Positions 1 to 9,006 of a DNA stretch of 64,000 bases are shown in pieces (position 1 is the stretch's first letter; every line of letters begins with the position of its first letter). Under the pieces are notes generated by a model. That model was not told the origin of the DNA, made no database searches, and saw nothing but the letters and a program-made list of their open reading frames with translations. The translations under genes were made by a program, and so were the position numbers. Source of the stretch: Janthinobacterium sp. J1-1 (GTDB lineage Bacteria; Pseudomonadota; Gammaproteobacteria; Burkholderiales; Burkholderiaceae_D). The DNA lies in the NCBI RefSeq assembly GCF_030944405.1, contig NZ_CP132339.1, forward strand, positions 4,774,001-4,838,000, written 5' to 3'.

Positions 1-1
1 G

Positions 2-1108
2 CTGTCGATTTTGCTGGCAGGCATGTTGGCGGTACTGGCCGGCGCCCTGTTTCCACCGTATTACCACGCGGTGCCGGCCCTGCTCTGGAGCCTGGGCTTT
101 TGCGTCAGCGGCATGCTGCTGGGATTTTTGTTCGGCATACCGCGCAGCTTGCCGTCGGGCACCGTCAATACGCCGCCGGCGGAAGAGCGCAGCAATGGCA
201 AGCGCCGCAGCAGTGATGAGCCGGCCGCCATGGAAGCGGCGGCCGGTGCCGGCAATACCATTTTTATCGGCACGCCCTCGCCGATGGAAATCAATTCCAA
301 CCTGGTGGAAGTATCGGACTGGCTGACCAAGATCATCGTCGGCGTGGGCCTGATCGAATTGAAAAGCCTGCCCGCCACGGCGCAGGGCGTGGCCGCCTTT
401 ATCGCGCCCAGCCTGGCCATCGATATGGACACGGCCAGGGCGGTGGTGGGCGGCGTGATGCTGTTTTTTTCCGTCCACGGCTTTTTGATCGGCTACCTGC
501 TCACGCGGATTTACCTGTCCATCATGATCAAGCGTGCCGACACCTTGGTCAAGTACGAGTCGGTCAGGCTGGAAAGCGGCAGGGAAATCGAAGTGGCGGA
601 GCTGAGCCGCTTGCAGCAGAAGTCGCTGGAAGACCTGCAGGAAGCGGTGACCCAGCTGCTGCTGGCGCGCACTGCCGACGATGGCCAGCCGGCCGTGGCC
701 ACGCTGGCCGGCCTGCCGACGGCGCAAAAGCCGCCCGCGCGCGTGCTGTGGCTGGACGACCATCCGCGCAACAACACCTTGTTGGTGGAACAGCTGGCGC
801 GCGAAAACATCAAGGTCGACCTGGCGCAGTCGCTGGCGCAAGCCCTGAGCCTGCTGCAAAAGAACCAGTACGCCCTCTTGATCACCGACATGGCGCGCCT
901 GGAAGGCGGCCAGCGCGTCAAGGACGCCGGCGTGCGCACGGTGCGCGACGTGCGGCAAGCCATGCCGGACCTGCCGGTGATCGTCTATTGCAGCAAAGAT
1001 ACCGTCGCCAGCTACGGCAAGGAAGCCGAAGCGGCCGGGGCGCGCTTTATCACCGCCTCGGGGACCAGCTTGCTGGCGGCGGTGAACAAGCTGATTCATT
1101 CAGCTTGA
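2..1108 (+). CDS. Membrane-anchored receiver-like protein (5' end outside or at window edge)
   Basis: The reading frame is open to the window edge, so the true start may lie upstream; in-frame TTG (11) and ATG (23) codons are also possible. The N-terminal third has hydrophobic segments (around AVPALLWSLGFCVSGMLLGF and VVGGVMLFFSVHGFLIGYLL), followed by a charged helical stretch likely to be a coiled coil (about 185-215). The last 120 residues resemble a CheY-like receiver: VLWLDDHPRNN supplies the acidic pair and LLITDMAR the phosphoacceptor-position Asp. The conserved Lys expected after the last strand is not evident (GARFITASG), so phosphotransfer may be altered. There is no DNA-binding or enzymatic output domain. 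Function is unknown; signalling is inferred from fold only. Confidence 0.75.
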   Translation: MSILLAGMLAVLAGALFPPYYHAVPALLWSLGFCVSGMLLGFLFGIPRSLPSGTVNTPPAEERSNGKRRSSDEPAAMEAAAGAGNTIFIGTPSPMEINSNLVEVSDWLTKIIVGVGLIELKSLPATAQGVAAFIAPSLAIDMDTARAVVGGVMLFFSVHGFLIGYLLTRIYLSIMIKRADTLVKYESVRLESGREIEVAELSRLQQKSLEDLQEAVTQLLLARTADDGQPAVATLAGLPTAQKPPARVLWLDDHPRNNTLLVEQLARENIKVDLAQSLAQALSLLQKNQYALLITDMARLEGGQRVKDAGVRTVRDVRQAMPDLPVIVYCSKDTVASYGKEAEAAGARFITASGTSLLAAVNKLIHSA

Positions 1109-1172
1109 GGCTGATTGACTTTGCGACAGTCTGGCGGCACCCGACGTATCAATGCGAAATTACTTGGCTTAT

Positions 1173-1436
1173 TCAAGGCACTGAATTTGGGACAAACAGG
1201 CCAGGCGGCACGGGCGGCATTTGTGAACAGGGAAGGTCGAATGAAACATCGCCCCTGCCGCCAAAATGCAGATCAAGCCCCTTCGCGCATTGCTCACGGG
1301 CATAAATCACGGCCATCATGACGTTGTCACGCATCGAATATTCACCCAAATGCGTCAGCGTGACCGTATTGCGGATTCGATGACATGAATCGAGCGCATC
1401 CAGCTGATAGACCTGGTGATCGTCGTAGACACTGAT
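1173..1436 (-). pseudogene. In-frame continuation of the zinc-peptidase-like gene beyond an amber codon
   Basis: Immediately after the TAG at 1437-1439 the same minus-strand frame stays open for 87 codons to TGA at 1173-1175. The text looks like real protein, for example ISVYDDHQVYQLDAL and GLDLHFGGRGDVSFDLPC, with three Cys residues and balanced composition. The codon before it encodes Gly, and a single TGG-to-TAG change (Trp to stop) would explain the break. I infer that this is the lost C-terminal domain of the upstream protein. Alternatives are a natural stop followed by a chance open frame, or amber readthrough. Confidence 0.55.
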
Positions 1437-2849
1437 CTATCCATCGCAATCATGGGCAAATTTGTCAATCACCAGCTGGCCCAGCAGATTTGCGGCAACC
1501 GCAGGCGGCATGGCCTCATCGGGCTTGACCTGATGGAGTTGAAACGCCTGCTGGCCTTGCGCCAACACATCGCGCCACGGCAGTGTCGATTCGGCCAGCT
1601 CATCAAGATACCTTCGCGGCGTGGCCACCGTTGCACTGGCCGGATGCAGCGCGCGTTTTGCCGCCACGCGGAGCAAGTCCGCGGTGGCATAGCTGCGCGT
1701 CTGATGCGAGGCAAACATATCAGCCCACAAGTCCAGTGGTCCAATCGCATCGCCGTTATCTTCGCCCATTGCAGCGGCAAGGTAGAAAACAGCCGCACCA
1801 CACGTGTAATGCGTGCGTCCGCCGCCGGCAATCTTGTTGGCCAGTGTTACACCATTTGCCGAGCTACAGCCTGTCAGGCTGCTCGCCCGCTCATTTCTGT
1901 AACGCTCGGCACTGGAAAATCCCGATAGATTCAAAGCATGGTGGGCGGCCGCATCCGCGCCGCCCTCGTACAACCAGATAGGCTCCTGGTGTTGCATATT
2001 CCACAGTCCGGCATTCCAAAGATGAAATAGCTCGTGTGCAAGAAAGCTGGCCAGCTGATAAGACTGACCTTCGTTTTCAACTTCCCAGCTTTGCCCCATC
2101 AGGTTCAGGCGCACCATGCCGGGATTGGTGTCACCGCGAAAACCGGAGCCAGCAGGATTGAACGACACCACTATCCATGGCTTGCGCTGGGGGCGGCTGC
2201 CGAATTTGCGCGTGTACAAGTGCATCAGCGCCTTCACTTGCTGATCCAGTGATTGAACAACCCAGCGCGGCAGTGCGCTGTCCAAGGTAATGTCGTATGC
2301 AGTGGTGGTTTTTGTATAGCCTACGCCAGCAACGATATAAGTGGCGGCGTCGTTGGCGCGCCAGACCGTTGCGCCTTTTGCGAAGGAACGGCCCAATACC
2401 ACCCCTGGTGTCGCGAGGCTGACGAAGCCGCCGCCTTTGGGAAGCAGATACTCCGAATAAATCTGTGCGCCGCGCCCGTCGCCAAACAGGACGACCGGCG
2501 AGTAGACGCGGTCCAGCATACCATCGCGTTCAAACGCCTTGAGCTGCACGGAAAACGACTTTTGCGGCGTTGGCAGCAGCAATGCGGTACCGTCGGAATT
2601 CAAGCGCGCACCATCCGATGGCACCCAGGATTTCAAGCGCACTTCGCCATTACCGGCAAAGCGCAAGACGTCGACCGCCTCTGATAAGTCAAAACGGGCG
2701 TCGACGGTTGCCGACCCGGCTTTGAACGTCAACGTGACCTGTGCAGACTGTGCAAATGCCGGGGTAGTGACAACGTAGATCACCGCGATCATCAATGCCC
2801 GCCCAAGTCCTGCCACCAAACCGTTCATTCGCACATCCCTGTTCATCAC
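1437..2849 (-). CDS. Secreted HExxH metallopeptidase-like protein, probably truncated by an amber codon
   Basis: The 470-residue product begins with a signal peptide (hydrophobic residues about 12-31, cleavage near AFA-QS), so it should be exported. At about residue 271 it has HELFHLWNAG, followed 18 residues after the second His by Glu in WLYEGGADAA. The HExxH-18-E spacing is the zinc site of M1-type gluzincins. The N-terminal 200 residues look like a beta-sandwich domain, as in M1/M61-like peptidases. Substrate is unknown. It follows the D-lactate dehydrogenase gene on the same strand after 57 bases, but shows no functional link to it. The frame continues past the TAG stop (see the separate entry), so the protein may be shortened by about 88 residues. 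Confidence 0.75.
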   Translation of the reverse strand: MMNRDVRMNGLVAGLGRALMIAVIYVVTTPAFAQSAQVTLTFKAGSATVDARFDLSEAVDVLRFAGNGEVRLKSWVPSDGARLNSDGTALLLPTPQKSFSVQLKAFERDGMLDRVYSPVVLFGDGRGAQIYSEYLLPKGGGFVSLATPGVVLGRSFAKGATVWRANDAATYIVAGVGYTKTTTAYDITLDSALPRWVVQSLDQQVKALMHLYTRKFGSRPQRKPWIVVSFNPAGSGFRGDTNPGMVRLNLMGQSWEVENEGQSYQLASFLAHELFHLWNAGLWNMQHQEPIWLYEGGADAAAHHALNLSGFSSAERYRNERASSLTGCSSANGVTLANKIAGGGRTHYTCGAAVFYLAAAMGEDNGDAIGPLDLWADMFASHQTRSYATADLLRVAAKRALHPASATVATPRRYLDELAESTLPWRDVLAQGQQAFQLHQVKPDEAMPPAVAANLLGQLVIDKFAHDCDG

Positions 2850-2906
2850 GCGGCAAGCTCCTCAGCTGATAACCTTGCCGGGATTATAACTTCCAGAAGC
2901 AATGAC

Positions 2907-4634
2907 TCAGGCAACATTTTCCCGCGATCCCGCCCCCTCCCCCCAGTTCGCCAGCTTCGACGTCTTGCCGATGCCCGGATTGAACTGGTTGCACGGATCG
3001 ATCTCGCGATAAAAGGCAGCCAGCGCCGGCTTGGCCGCGTACAGGTGGCCGACATTGTGTTCGGCCGGGTATTCGGCGCCGCGCTGGTCCAGCAGGGCCA
3101 GCATTTCGTGCTCGACTTCCATCGCGTCATGGCCCTTGTTGACGATGTAGTCCTGGTGGAATACATGACACAAGAAGTGGCCGTAATACAGTTTCTGCGA
3201 CAGCTTGGCGTCGATCTGCGGCGGCAGCTGCTCGAACCAGTCGCGCGTGTTGCGCGGCAGGGCGATATCGAGGGCGACGATGTCGGCAATATGGCGCCGG
3301 TGCATGGTGCGGTAGCGAACGGCGGCACCGGCCACGGCGAAGCGGTGCAAAAAGGCGCGCGCGCCCTCGTCGGCGTCGCAGGTGAAAAAAGCGCCCTCGC
3401 CTGCCTGGAAACGCCGTTCCAGCAGGTCGCGCGTGGCCTGCGCCTGGTCGCCGGCCACCTTCAGCATCAGATGGTGCTGATACAGGTCGCGGTACTGCAA
3501 CATGCGGGGCGGCAGGTGCGAGGGGAAGCATCGCCCCATCCATTGCATGGCGCGGTCGCTGAGATCCGCCGGCAGCCAGCGCCAGCGCGCCAGCAGGCGG
3601 TCCAGCCTGGCCTTGGCCGCAAACAGCGCCGGCAGGCGCGCCGTGCCCAGCAGGCGTATCAGCAAAAACATGTCCTTGCCATAGCGTTCGGCCAGGTTGA
3701 AGGCGTCGCGGTGCACGTATTCGGCGGCGATCGGCAGCGGTGCGTCGCCAGCCAGCAGCTCGCGGCGCAGCAAGGTCAGTTGTTGCGGGTCATTGGTGCC
3801 GATATAAAACACCTGCGACGATAGCTGGGCCGGGAAGGTATCGAGCCGCACGGCAAACAAAATCAGCTTGCCGGCGCAGCCCGAACATTCGTACAGGCGC
3901 TGCGGATCGGCGTTGTAGCGGGCCGGTGTGTCCTGGTCGACTTCGCGCACCTGCCGCGCATAGCGGTCGTCATGCGCCTTGCCGCCATGGAAATCGATAT
4001 CGCCGTCGGTGTAGTCGCGGCTGTCCAGGCGCGCCAGCATCGCTTCCGGCTCGTCGCCCAGCGCGATGCCCAGGTGATTGACCAGTTCCAGCCGGCCCTG
4101 TTCGTTCACCCGGGCGTACAGCGACAGCTCGGTATACGCCGGGCCGCGCTGCACCAGCGAGCCGCCGGAATTATTGCAGACGCCGCCGAATACGGACGCG
4201 CCCACGCAGGACGAGCCGATCAGCGAATGCGGCTCGCGGCCCAGCGGCTTGAGCGTGCGTTCCAGCAGGTCCAGCGTGGCGCCGGGAAAGCACACGACCT
4301 GCCTGCCGTCATCCACCACATGCAGTTTTTTCATGCGCATGGTGCTGATAATGACGATATCGCGGTCGTAATCGTTGCCGTCCGGCGTAGAGCCGCCCGT
4401 CAGGCCCGTATTGGCGGCCTGCATGATGACAATCTTGTTGGCCGTCACGCAGGCCTGCACCACCTGCCACTGCTGCACCAGGCTGGCCGGGCGCACCACC
4501 GCAATGGCCTCGCCGCTGCCGAAGCGAAAGCCGCTGCAATACGGCCGCATGCGGTCGGCCCGGTCGATCACGTCGCCCGGGCCGACGATGGCCTGGAGCG
4601 CGGCGATCAGACTGGCATTGCCGGCGCCGCTCAT
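2907..4634 (-). CDS. dld: Quinone-dependent D-lactate dehydrogenase
   Basis: The 575-residue protein matches the length and order of Escherichia coli Dld (571 aa). It oxidises D-lactate to pyruvate and passes electrons to the quinone pool from the inner face of the membrane. The FAD-binding PCMH domain covers about residues 35-240, with the nucleotide-binding text AANTGLTGGSTPDG and GGVCNNSGG. The C-terminal half is the membrane-binding Dld-type domain with HRRHIADIVALDIALPRN. Its start overlaps the stop of the preceding hydrolase gene by four bases (ATGA), so the two are translationally coupled. As last gene of the sugar operon it would consume the D-lactate predicted to be released by that hydrolase. 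Confidence 0.93.
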   Translation of the reverse strand: MSGAGNASLIAALQAIVGPGDVIDRADRMRPYCSGFRFGSGEAIAVVRPASLVQQWQVVQACVTANKIVIMQAANTGLTGGSTPDGNDYDRDIVIISTMRMKKLHVVDDGRQVVCFPGATLDLLERTLKPLGREPHSLIGSSCVGASVFGGVCNNSGGSLVQRGPAYTELSLYARVNEQGRLELVNHLGIALGDEPEAMLARLDSRDYTDGDIDFHGGKAHDDRYARQVREVDQDTPARYNADPQRLYECSGCAGKLILFAVRLDTFPAQLSSQVFYIGTNDPQQLTLLRRELLAGDAPLPIAAEYVHRDAFNLAERYGKDMFLLIRLLGTARLPALFAAKARLDRLLARWRWLPADLSDRAMQWMGRCFPSHLPPRMLQYRDLYQHHLMLKVAGDQAQATRDLLERRFQAGEGAFFTCDADEGARAFLHRFAVAGAAVRYRTMHRRHIADIVALDIALPRNTRDWFEQLPPQIDAKLSQKLYYGHFLCHVFHQDYIVNKGHDAMEVEHEMLALLDQRGAEYPAEHNVGHLYAAKPALAAFYREIDPCNQFNPGIGKTSKLANWGEGAGSRENVA

Positions 4635-5497
4635 GCGTCCAGCACGGCCGCGTCCCAGGCGTACACAGTCTGCCGCTGCTCGCCCAGGCCGGCGATCGAC
4701 AAGGCCATGGTGTCGCCCGCGCGCAAGAATTGCGGCACGGGTTTCAGGCCCATGCCCACGCCCGGCGGGGTGCCGGTGGAAATAATGTCGCCCGGCTCCA
4801 GCGTCATGAAGCGGCTGACATAGCTGATCAGCTCGGCCACGGTAAAGATCATGGTGGAAGTCGAGCCGTTCTGCACGCGCCGGCCGTTCACTTCCAGGCT
4901 TAGCGCCAGTTGCTGCGGGTCGCCCACTTCATCGGCGGTGACCAGCCATGGACCGACCGGGCCGAAGGTGTCGCAGCCCTTGCCCTTGTCCCAGGTACCA
5001 CCGCGTTCCAGCTGGTATTCGCGTTCGGACACATCGTTGACCACGCAATAGCCGGCCACATGCTTCAGCGCCTGGTCCAGCTCCACATAGCGGGCGCGGG
5101 TGCCGATCACCACGCCCAGCTCGACTTCCCAGTCCGTCTTGACGGAATCGCGCGGCATGACGACCGGGTCGTTCGGGCCCTGGATGGCGGAAACGGCCTT
5201 GGTAAACAGGATGGGCTCGGCCGGCATCGGCATGCCGGCCTCGGCGGCGTGATCGGCGTAGTTCAGGCCGATACAGATGAACTTGCCGCAACCGACCCAG
5301 GGCGTGCCGATGCGGCCACCGGCGGCGATCACGGGCAAGGTTGACAGGTCCAACGCGCGCAGCCTGGCCAGGCCAGCCGGCGACAGCACGCTGGCGTCGA
5401 TGTCGGCAACGATGCCGGCCAGCGAACGGATCTGGCCGTCGGCGTCGAGGATGGCGGCCTGTTCCTGACCCTTGTTGCCGGTACGCAGTAATTTCAT
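4631..5497 (-). CDS. Fumarylacetoacetate hydrolase family protein, likely 2,4-diketo-3-deoxy-aldonate hydrolase
   Basis: A 288-residue FAH-fold enzyme. Metal-site text is visible: KTDWEVELGVVIG (E-x-E) and the downstream Asp in VVNDVSEREYQ, plus the conserved GLNYADHAAE and STGTPPGVGMG. The family includes the 2,4-diketo-3-deoxy-L-fuconate and -rhamnonate hydrolases, which cut C-C bonds to give pyruvate and lactate. Neighbouring SDR, lactonase and dehydratase genes fit that role better than ureidoglycolate or isomerase functions. RBS AGGAG lies upstream of the ATG. The stop overlaps the dld start, suggesting coupled production of hydrolase and of the enzyme that removes its product. The exact substrate is inferred. 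Confidence 0.85.
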   Translation of the reverse strand: MKLLRTGNKGQEQAAILDADGQIRSLAGIVADIDASVLSPAGLARLRALDLSTLPVIAAGGRIGTPWVGCGKFICIGLNYADHAAEAGMPMPAEPILFTKAVSAIQGPNDPVVMPRDSVKTDWEVELGVVIGTRARYVELDQALKHVAGYCVVNDVSEREYQLERGGTWDKGKGCDTFGPVGPWLVTADEVGDPQQLALSLEVNGRRVQNGSTSTMIFTVAELISYVSRFMTLEPGDIISTGTPPGVGMGLKPVPQFLRAGDTMALSIAGLGEQRQTVYAWDAAVLDA

Positions 5498-5534
5498 ATA
5501 AAGACTCCTGGTTGATAATGGTTGTAATTATTTT

Positions 5535-6431
5535 TCAGGCGACCCGCACCCGGTGCTCGGGCAGGCCCGGCACGGCGCAGCGCAAGGCCCACAGCGAGCC
5601 GGCCAGGCGTTCGCCAGCCTGGCGGCCGGCGGCGGCCGAGGTCACGAACAGCGTGCACAGGTCGGTGCCGCCAAAGGTGGCGGTGGTGATATTGGTGACG
5701 GGCATCTCGACCACGCGGTCGATGCGGCCGTCCGGCGCGATGCGGACGATGCACTTGCCGAAGAAACGGCAGTTCCACAGATAGCCCTCGGCATCGATGA
5801 CTGAGCCGTCCGGCAAGCCCCGCTCCCAGCCGCCGAAAAACGGCCGGCGCCGGCTCAATGACATGCTGGCGACATCGAAATCGAAGGCCCAGATCATATT
5901 GTCCAGCGTATCGGCCGTATAAAAGGTGGCGCCGTCGGGGCTCCAGCAGACGGTATTGGCAATGCCGATGCCGTCCAGGTGCACGCTGGCCGCGCCATCG
6001 GGGCGGATGCGGAACAATTTTCCGTCGCGCCCGCCCGCTTCGCCCTGCTCGCCGTCCGCGCCCACGTTGTTGCGCATCGAGCCGATCCAGAAATTGCCGT
6101 GGGCATCGGCGCGGCCGTCGTTCAGGCGCACGGCGGGAAAGCCGTCGAGCATGAAACCGTGGTCGCGCCGCACATCGCCCTCGGGCCACCACCAGATCAG
6201 GCGCGAGGCCAGCGCCACCAGCCAGCGGCCCGGCTCGGTGCTCAAGGACAGCGCCACCACCGGCTCGTCGAACAGCCAGGTGATGGTGCTGGCCGTGCTT
6301 TCCGCATGGCGGTGGATCAAAAAACGGTTGATATCGGTCCAGTACAGGGCCTGTTCCTGCGCGCACCAGACGGCGCCCTCGCCGACGGCGTCGCCGGTGG
6401 CCGCAATGCAGCGCGGTTCATACAACGCCAT
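5535..6431 (-). CDS. SMP-30/gluconolactonase family sugar lactonase
   Basis: A 298-residue six-bladed propeller lactonase. Metal-binding text is present in order: GEGAVW (Glu), RLNDGRADAHGNFWIG (Asn and Asp) and GLPDGSVIDAEGYLWN (Asp). It should open the aldono-lactone made by the sugar 1-dehydrogenase to the free aldonate. The same frame is open far upstream through the neighbouring SDR gene, but I start it at the ATG 11 bases after the SDR stop because homology begins at ALYEPRC. It sits between an SDR and the FAH hydrolase, the usual company of lactonases in non-phosphorylative sugar pathways. Confidence 0.88.
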   Translation of the reverse strand: MALYEPRCIAATGDAVGEGAVWCAQEQALYWTDINRFLIHRHAESTASTITWLFDEPVVALSLSTEPGRWLVALASRLIWWWPEGDVRRDHGFMLDGFPAVRLNDGRADAHGNFWIGSMRNNVGADGEQGEAGGRDGKLFRIRPDGAASVHLDGIGIANTVCWSPDGATFYTADTLDNMIWAFDFDVASMSLSRRRPFFGGWERGLPDGSVIDAEGYLWNCRFFGKCIVRIAPDGRIDRVVEMPVTNITTATFGGTDLCTLFVTSAAAGRQAGERLAGSLWALRCAVPGLPEHRVRVA

Positions 6432-6442
6432 GGCCGGGGCGT

Positions 6443-7192
6443 TCAAATCGTCACGCCGCCATCGACGCACAACGCCTGGCCGGTAACGCAACGCGATTCG
6501 TCGCTGGCCAGGTACACCAGCATGGGCGTGATATCGTCGACGGTGGCCAGACGGCCCAGCGGCTGGCGCGCGATAAAGTCGCGCTCGGCCTGCAGCGGAT
6601 CGGCAGCGGCGGCGATGCGGCCGCGCAGCGAGGGCGTGTCCACCGTGCCGGGGCACACCGCGTTGCAGCGTATCTGCTGGCGCACGAAATCGGCCGCCAC
6701 CGCCTTGGAGAGGCCGATGACCGCGCCCTTGCTGGCGCCGTAGGCATAGCGGTTGGCAAAACCCTTGATGCTGGACGCCACCGAGGCGATATTGATGATG
6801 CTGCCGCCGCCGGCTTCCACCATGCCCGGCAGCACGGCACGGATCAGCCTGTGCATGCTCGACACATTGACTTCCATGGTGCGGGCCCAGGCGTCGTCGT
6901 CGCAGTCGAGCGCCGTGCCATGGTGGACGATGCCGGCGCCATTGAGCAGCACGTCGACATGGCCATGCGCGGCCGCCACTTCCGCCACCAGCGCGGCGAT
7001 GCCGGCGCCGTCGCAGACATCGAGCACGCGGCAATGGATATTCGGGTGCTGCAAACGGTCCAGGCCGGCGGCATCGATATCGCAGGCCCAGACCTGGGCG
7101 CCCTGTTCGGCAAAGGCCAGCGCGGCCGCCTTGCCCATGCCATTGCCGGCCGCCGTCACCAGCGCCGTCTTGTGTTGCAAGCGTGCAGTCAT
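6443..7192 (-). CDS. SDR dehydrogenase, likely 2-keto-3-deoxy-aldonate 4-dehydrogenase
   Basis: A 249-residue classical short-chain dehydrogenase. The Rossmann motif is TAAGNGMGKA, the acidic residue in ACDIDAAG after the second strand favours NAD, NGAG is present, and the catalytic set is Ser (IASVASS region) with YGASK. The sequence resembles the DHRS6/BDH2-like branch that includes 2-keto-3-deoxy-L-fuconate dehydrogenase. With the FAH-type hydrolase two genes downstream, I infer oxidation at C4 of the 2-keto-3-deoxy acid. RBS AGGAGA precedes the ATG. A role as sugar 1-dehydrogenase cannot be excluded. Confidence 0.85.
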   Translation of the reverse strand: MTARLQHKTALVTAAGNGMGKAAALAFAEQGAQVWACDIDAAGLDRLQHPNIHCRVLDVCDGAGIAALVAEVAAAHGHVDVLLNGAGIVHHGTALDCDDDAWARTMEVNVSSMHRLIRAVLPGMVEAGGGSIINIASVASSIKGFANRYAYGASKGAVIGLSKAVAADFVRQQIRCNAVCPGTVDTPSLRGRIAAAADPLQAERDFIARQPLGRLATVDDITPMLVYLASDESRCVTGQALCVDGGVTI

Positions 7193-7213
7193 TTGTGTCT
7201 CCTTGAAATGTTT

Positions 7214-8194
7214 TTATGAGGTAAGGCTGCCGACGGTCATGCGATAATCGAATTCCAGCGGCTGCGCGGGATCGAGCTGCACGCAGGTGGCCACGCCGCG
7301 CGCGGAGACGGGATTGCTTGCCGTGCCGGCGTCCACGCCCCAGTCGAAATAGCTGCAGACCGGCTCCACGCCCAGCGCATAATGGCGCCCGCTCCATGGC
7401 CAGGCCTGGCGCCCGCCGTTGCTGATCCACAGCAAGCACGAGGGCAGCACAGTGGCATCCCAGGACAGAGCAAACGCATAGCCTTCGTCGAAGTTGCTGA
7501 CCGTCATCCGGCCGTCGCTGCCGCACAATTGCACCAGCGATTCGGTGTCCTGCGCCAGCGGCAGGTGCGACAGGTCGAGCGACTGGCCGCCGGCGCCCGG
7601 TACGTGCGACAGCGCCGCAAACTGGGCACCGGGCTGCAGCACATCGGCACCCGGCTCGTGTTCACGCGGCAAGGTGATGCCAAAGGCAAAGTCCCCTGCC
7701 GTCACCCGCAGCGCGCCGGGCCGCTCGGGCAGGCGCAAGGTCGGATGCAGGCCCAGCGGCAATGCGCAGGCGCGGCGCACCGTGATGCGCAGCCGGCACT
7801 GTATTTCAGGCTGGCCGTCCACGCCGGTAATCAAGCGCTCTACGCTGTCGACCGGGCTGTCGGCCGGAAAATCGTAGCGCAAATGCATATGGGCCAGGTC
7901 GCCGCCATCGTCGAGCCGTTGCCAGACATCATGCGCGGGCCAGCCGTGAATCGGATGGTCGAACGGCGCCGGGCCGCCGCCGAACGGCACGCAAGGCCAT
8001 TCGCCACGGCCATTGGCCATCAGGCCGGTCAAGGCCGGCTGGCCCGGCGGCAGCGCTTCTTTCGCCCAGGGAAAGACGGCAAAGGGCTGCACCTGGCGGC
8101 CATCGGGCAACATAAAGGTCACGGGAGCGAGCATGGCGCCCGATGCCTCCACGCTGCCCTGTCCATGCGACCACTGCAATATCCAGCTTGTCAC
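7214..8194 (-). CDS. Aldose 1-epimerase (mutarotase) family protein
   Basis: A 326-residue beta-sandwich mutarotase-like protein that would interconvert alpha and beta anomers of the imported sugar before C1 oxidation. Supporting text: HPIHGWPAHDVW (catalytic-type His region), HLRYDFPA, LGLHPTLRLPE and GRHYALGVEPVCSYFDWG (conserved Glu near the C-terminus). The frame is open further upstream, but I choose the GTG at 8194: it lies four bases after the TAA of the GntR gene with GGAG in the GntR tail as RBS, and homology begins there (TSWILQWSHG). Starting at the upstream ATG would overlap the regulator by about 70 bases. Confidence 0.82.
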   Translation of the reverse strand: MTSWILQWSHGQGSVEASGAMLAPVTFMLPDGRQVQPFAVFPWAKEALPPGQPALTGLMANGRGEWPCVPFGGGPAPFDHPIHGWPAHDVWQRLDDGGDLAHMHLRYDFPADSPVDSVERLITGVDGQPEIQCRLRITVRRACALPLGLHPTLRLPERPGALRVTAGDFAFGITLPREHEPGADVLQPGAQFAALSHVPGAGGQSLDLSHLPLAQDTESLVQLCGSDGRMTVSNFDEGYAFALSWDATVLPSCLLWISNGGRQAWPWSGRHYALGVEPVCSYFDWGVDAGTASNPVSARGVATCVQLDPAQPLEFDYRMTVGSLTS

Positions 8195-8198
8195 GGTG

Positions 8199-8966
8199 TT
8201 ACTCCACAAAAAATTGCTGATGGCTGGCATGTGAAAATTCCAGTACCGATTCCTTGACCCGGGCAAAATGCTCGGCCAGCGCCGCCGCCAGGACCGCCTT
8301 GTCCTGCGTAAACAAGGCGTCGACGATGCGCAGGTGATCCTCGAACGCGCGCTGGCTCGATGCCTTGCGTTCGCGCGAGATCAGCACGCGCGCCCGGTCC
8401 ACATGCTGCTTGCCCTGGTTGACGATATGCCACACCGGCACGCGATCGGTCAGTTCGAAAAACAGCTTGTGCATGGCCTCGTCCTGCGCGTAAAAGCCTT
8501 CGTAATCCTTGCCGGCCAAGGCCTGCCTTTGCAACGCGATAACGTGCTCGATTCGGCCGCGGCCGTTGCTATCCAGCCGCGTCACCAGGTCCATCAGGTT
8601 GGCCGTTTCCAGCGCCGCGCGCACGAAAGCACCCTGCTCGATCAGGCGCACGCTGATGCGCGAGACCACGCTGCCCGCCTGCGGGAAGATGTCGAGCAGG
8701 CCCTCGGTCGACAGTTCGCGCAGCGCTTCGCGCACCGGCGTGCGGCTCAGGCCGAACACCTCGGCGATCGCCGCCTCCGACAAGGGCGTGCCGGGTATCA
8801 GGCGGATAGACAGAATGGCCTGCTTGAGCACGTTGAACACTTGCGGCATATAGGGCAAGGCCGGATCGATGCGGTCGGCGCCGATGGCCTCGCTCAACAT
8901 GCGCACCTGGTCAGCCTGGTCGGCGCGCTTGGGCAATTTGGTCTTGGTCGGGGTCTTGGTCTGCAC
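8199..8966 (-). CDS. GntR/FadR (FCD) family transcriptional regulator
   Basis: A 255-residue regulator. The N-terminal winged helix-turn-helix is at about residues 45-105, with GTPLSEAAIAEVFGLSRTPV and REALRELSTEGLL, and the C-terminal FCD ligand domain follows with ALETANLMDL and DEAMHKLFFELTDR. FCD regulators usually bind carboxylate or sugar-acid metabolites and repress their own catabolic operon. It lies inside the operon between the dehydratase and mutarotase genes, so it is probably autoregulated through the palindrome GGTACTAGTACC upstream of the first operon gene. The inducer is likely an aldonate or 2-keto-3-deoxy acid (inference). Confidence 0.9.
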   Translation of the reverse strand: MQTKTPTKTKLPKRADQADQVRMLSEAIGADRIDPALPYMPQVFNVLKQAILSIRLIPGTPLSEAAIAEVFGLSRTPVREALRELSTEGLLDIFPQAGSVVSRISVRLIEQGAFVRAALETANLMDLVTRLDSNGRGRIEHVIALQRQALAGKDYEGFYAQDEAMHKLFFELTDRVPVWHIVNQGKQHVDRARVLISRERKASSQRAFEDHLRIVDALFTQDKAVLAAALAEHFARVKESVLEFSHASHQQFFVE

Positions 8967-9006
8967 TTGTAGCTTCCACTTTCTGATGGCGCGACGGCAC
9001 CGGCGC

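Noticed and set aside
5535..7526. A 663-codon open frame reading through the SDR and into the SMP-30 gene
   Set aside because: Only the last 298 codons carry SMP-30 homology; the rest is antiparallel-like text in the wrong frame of the SDR gene, which has its own start, motifs and ribosome site.
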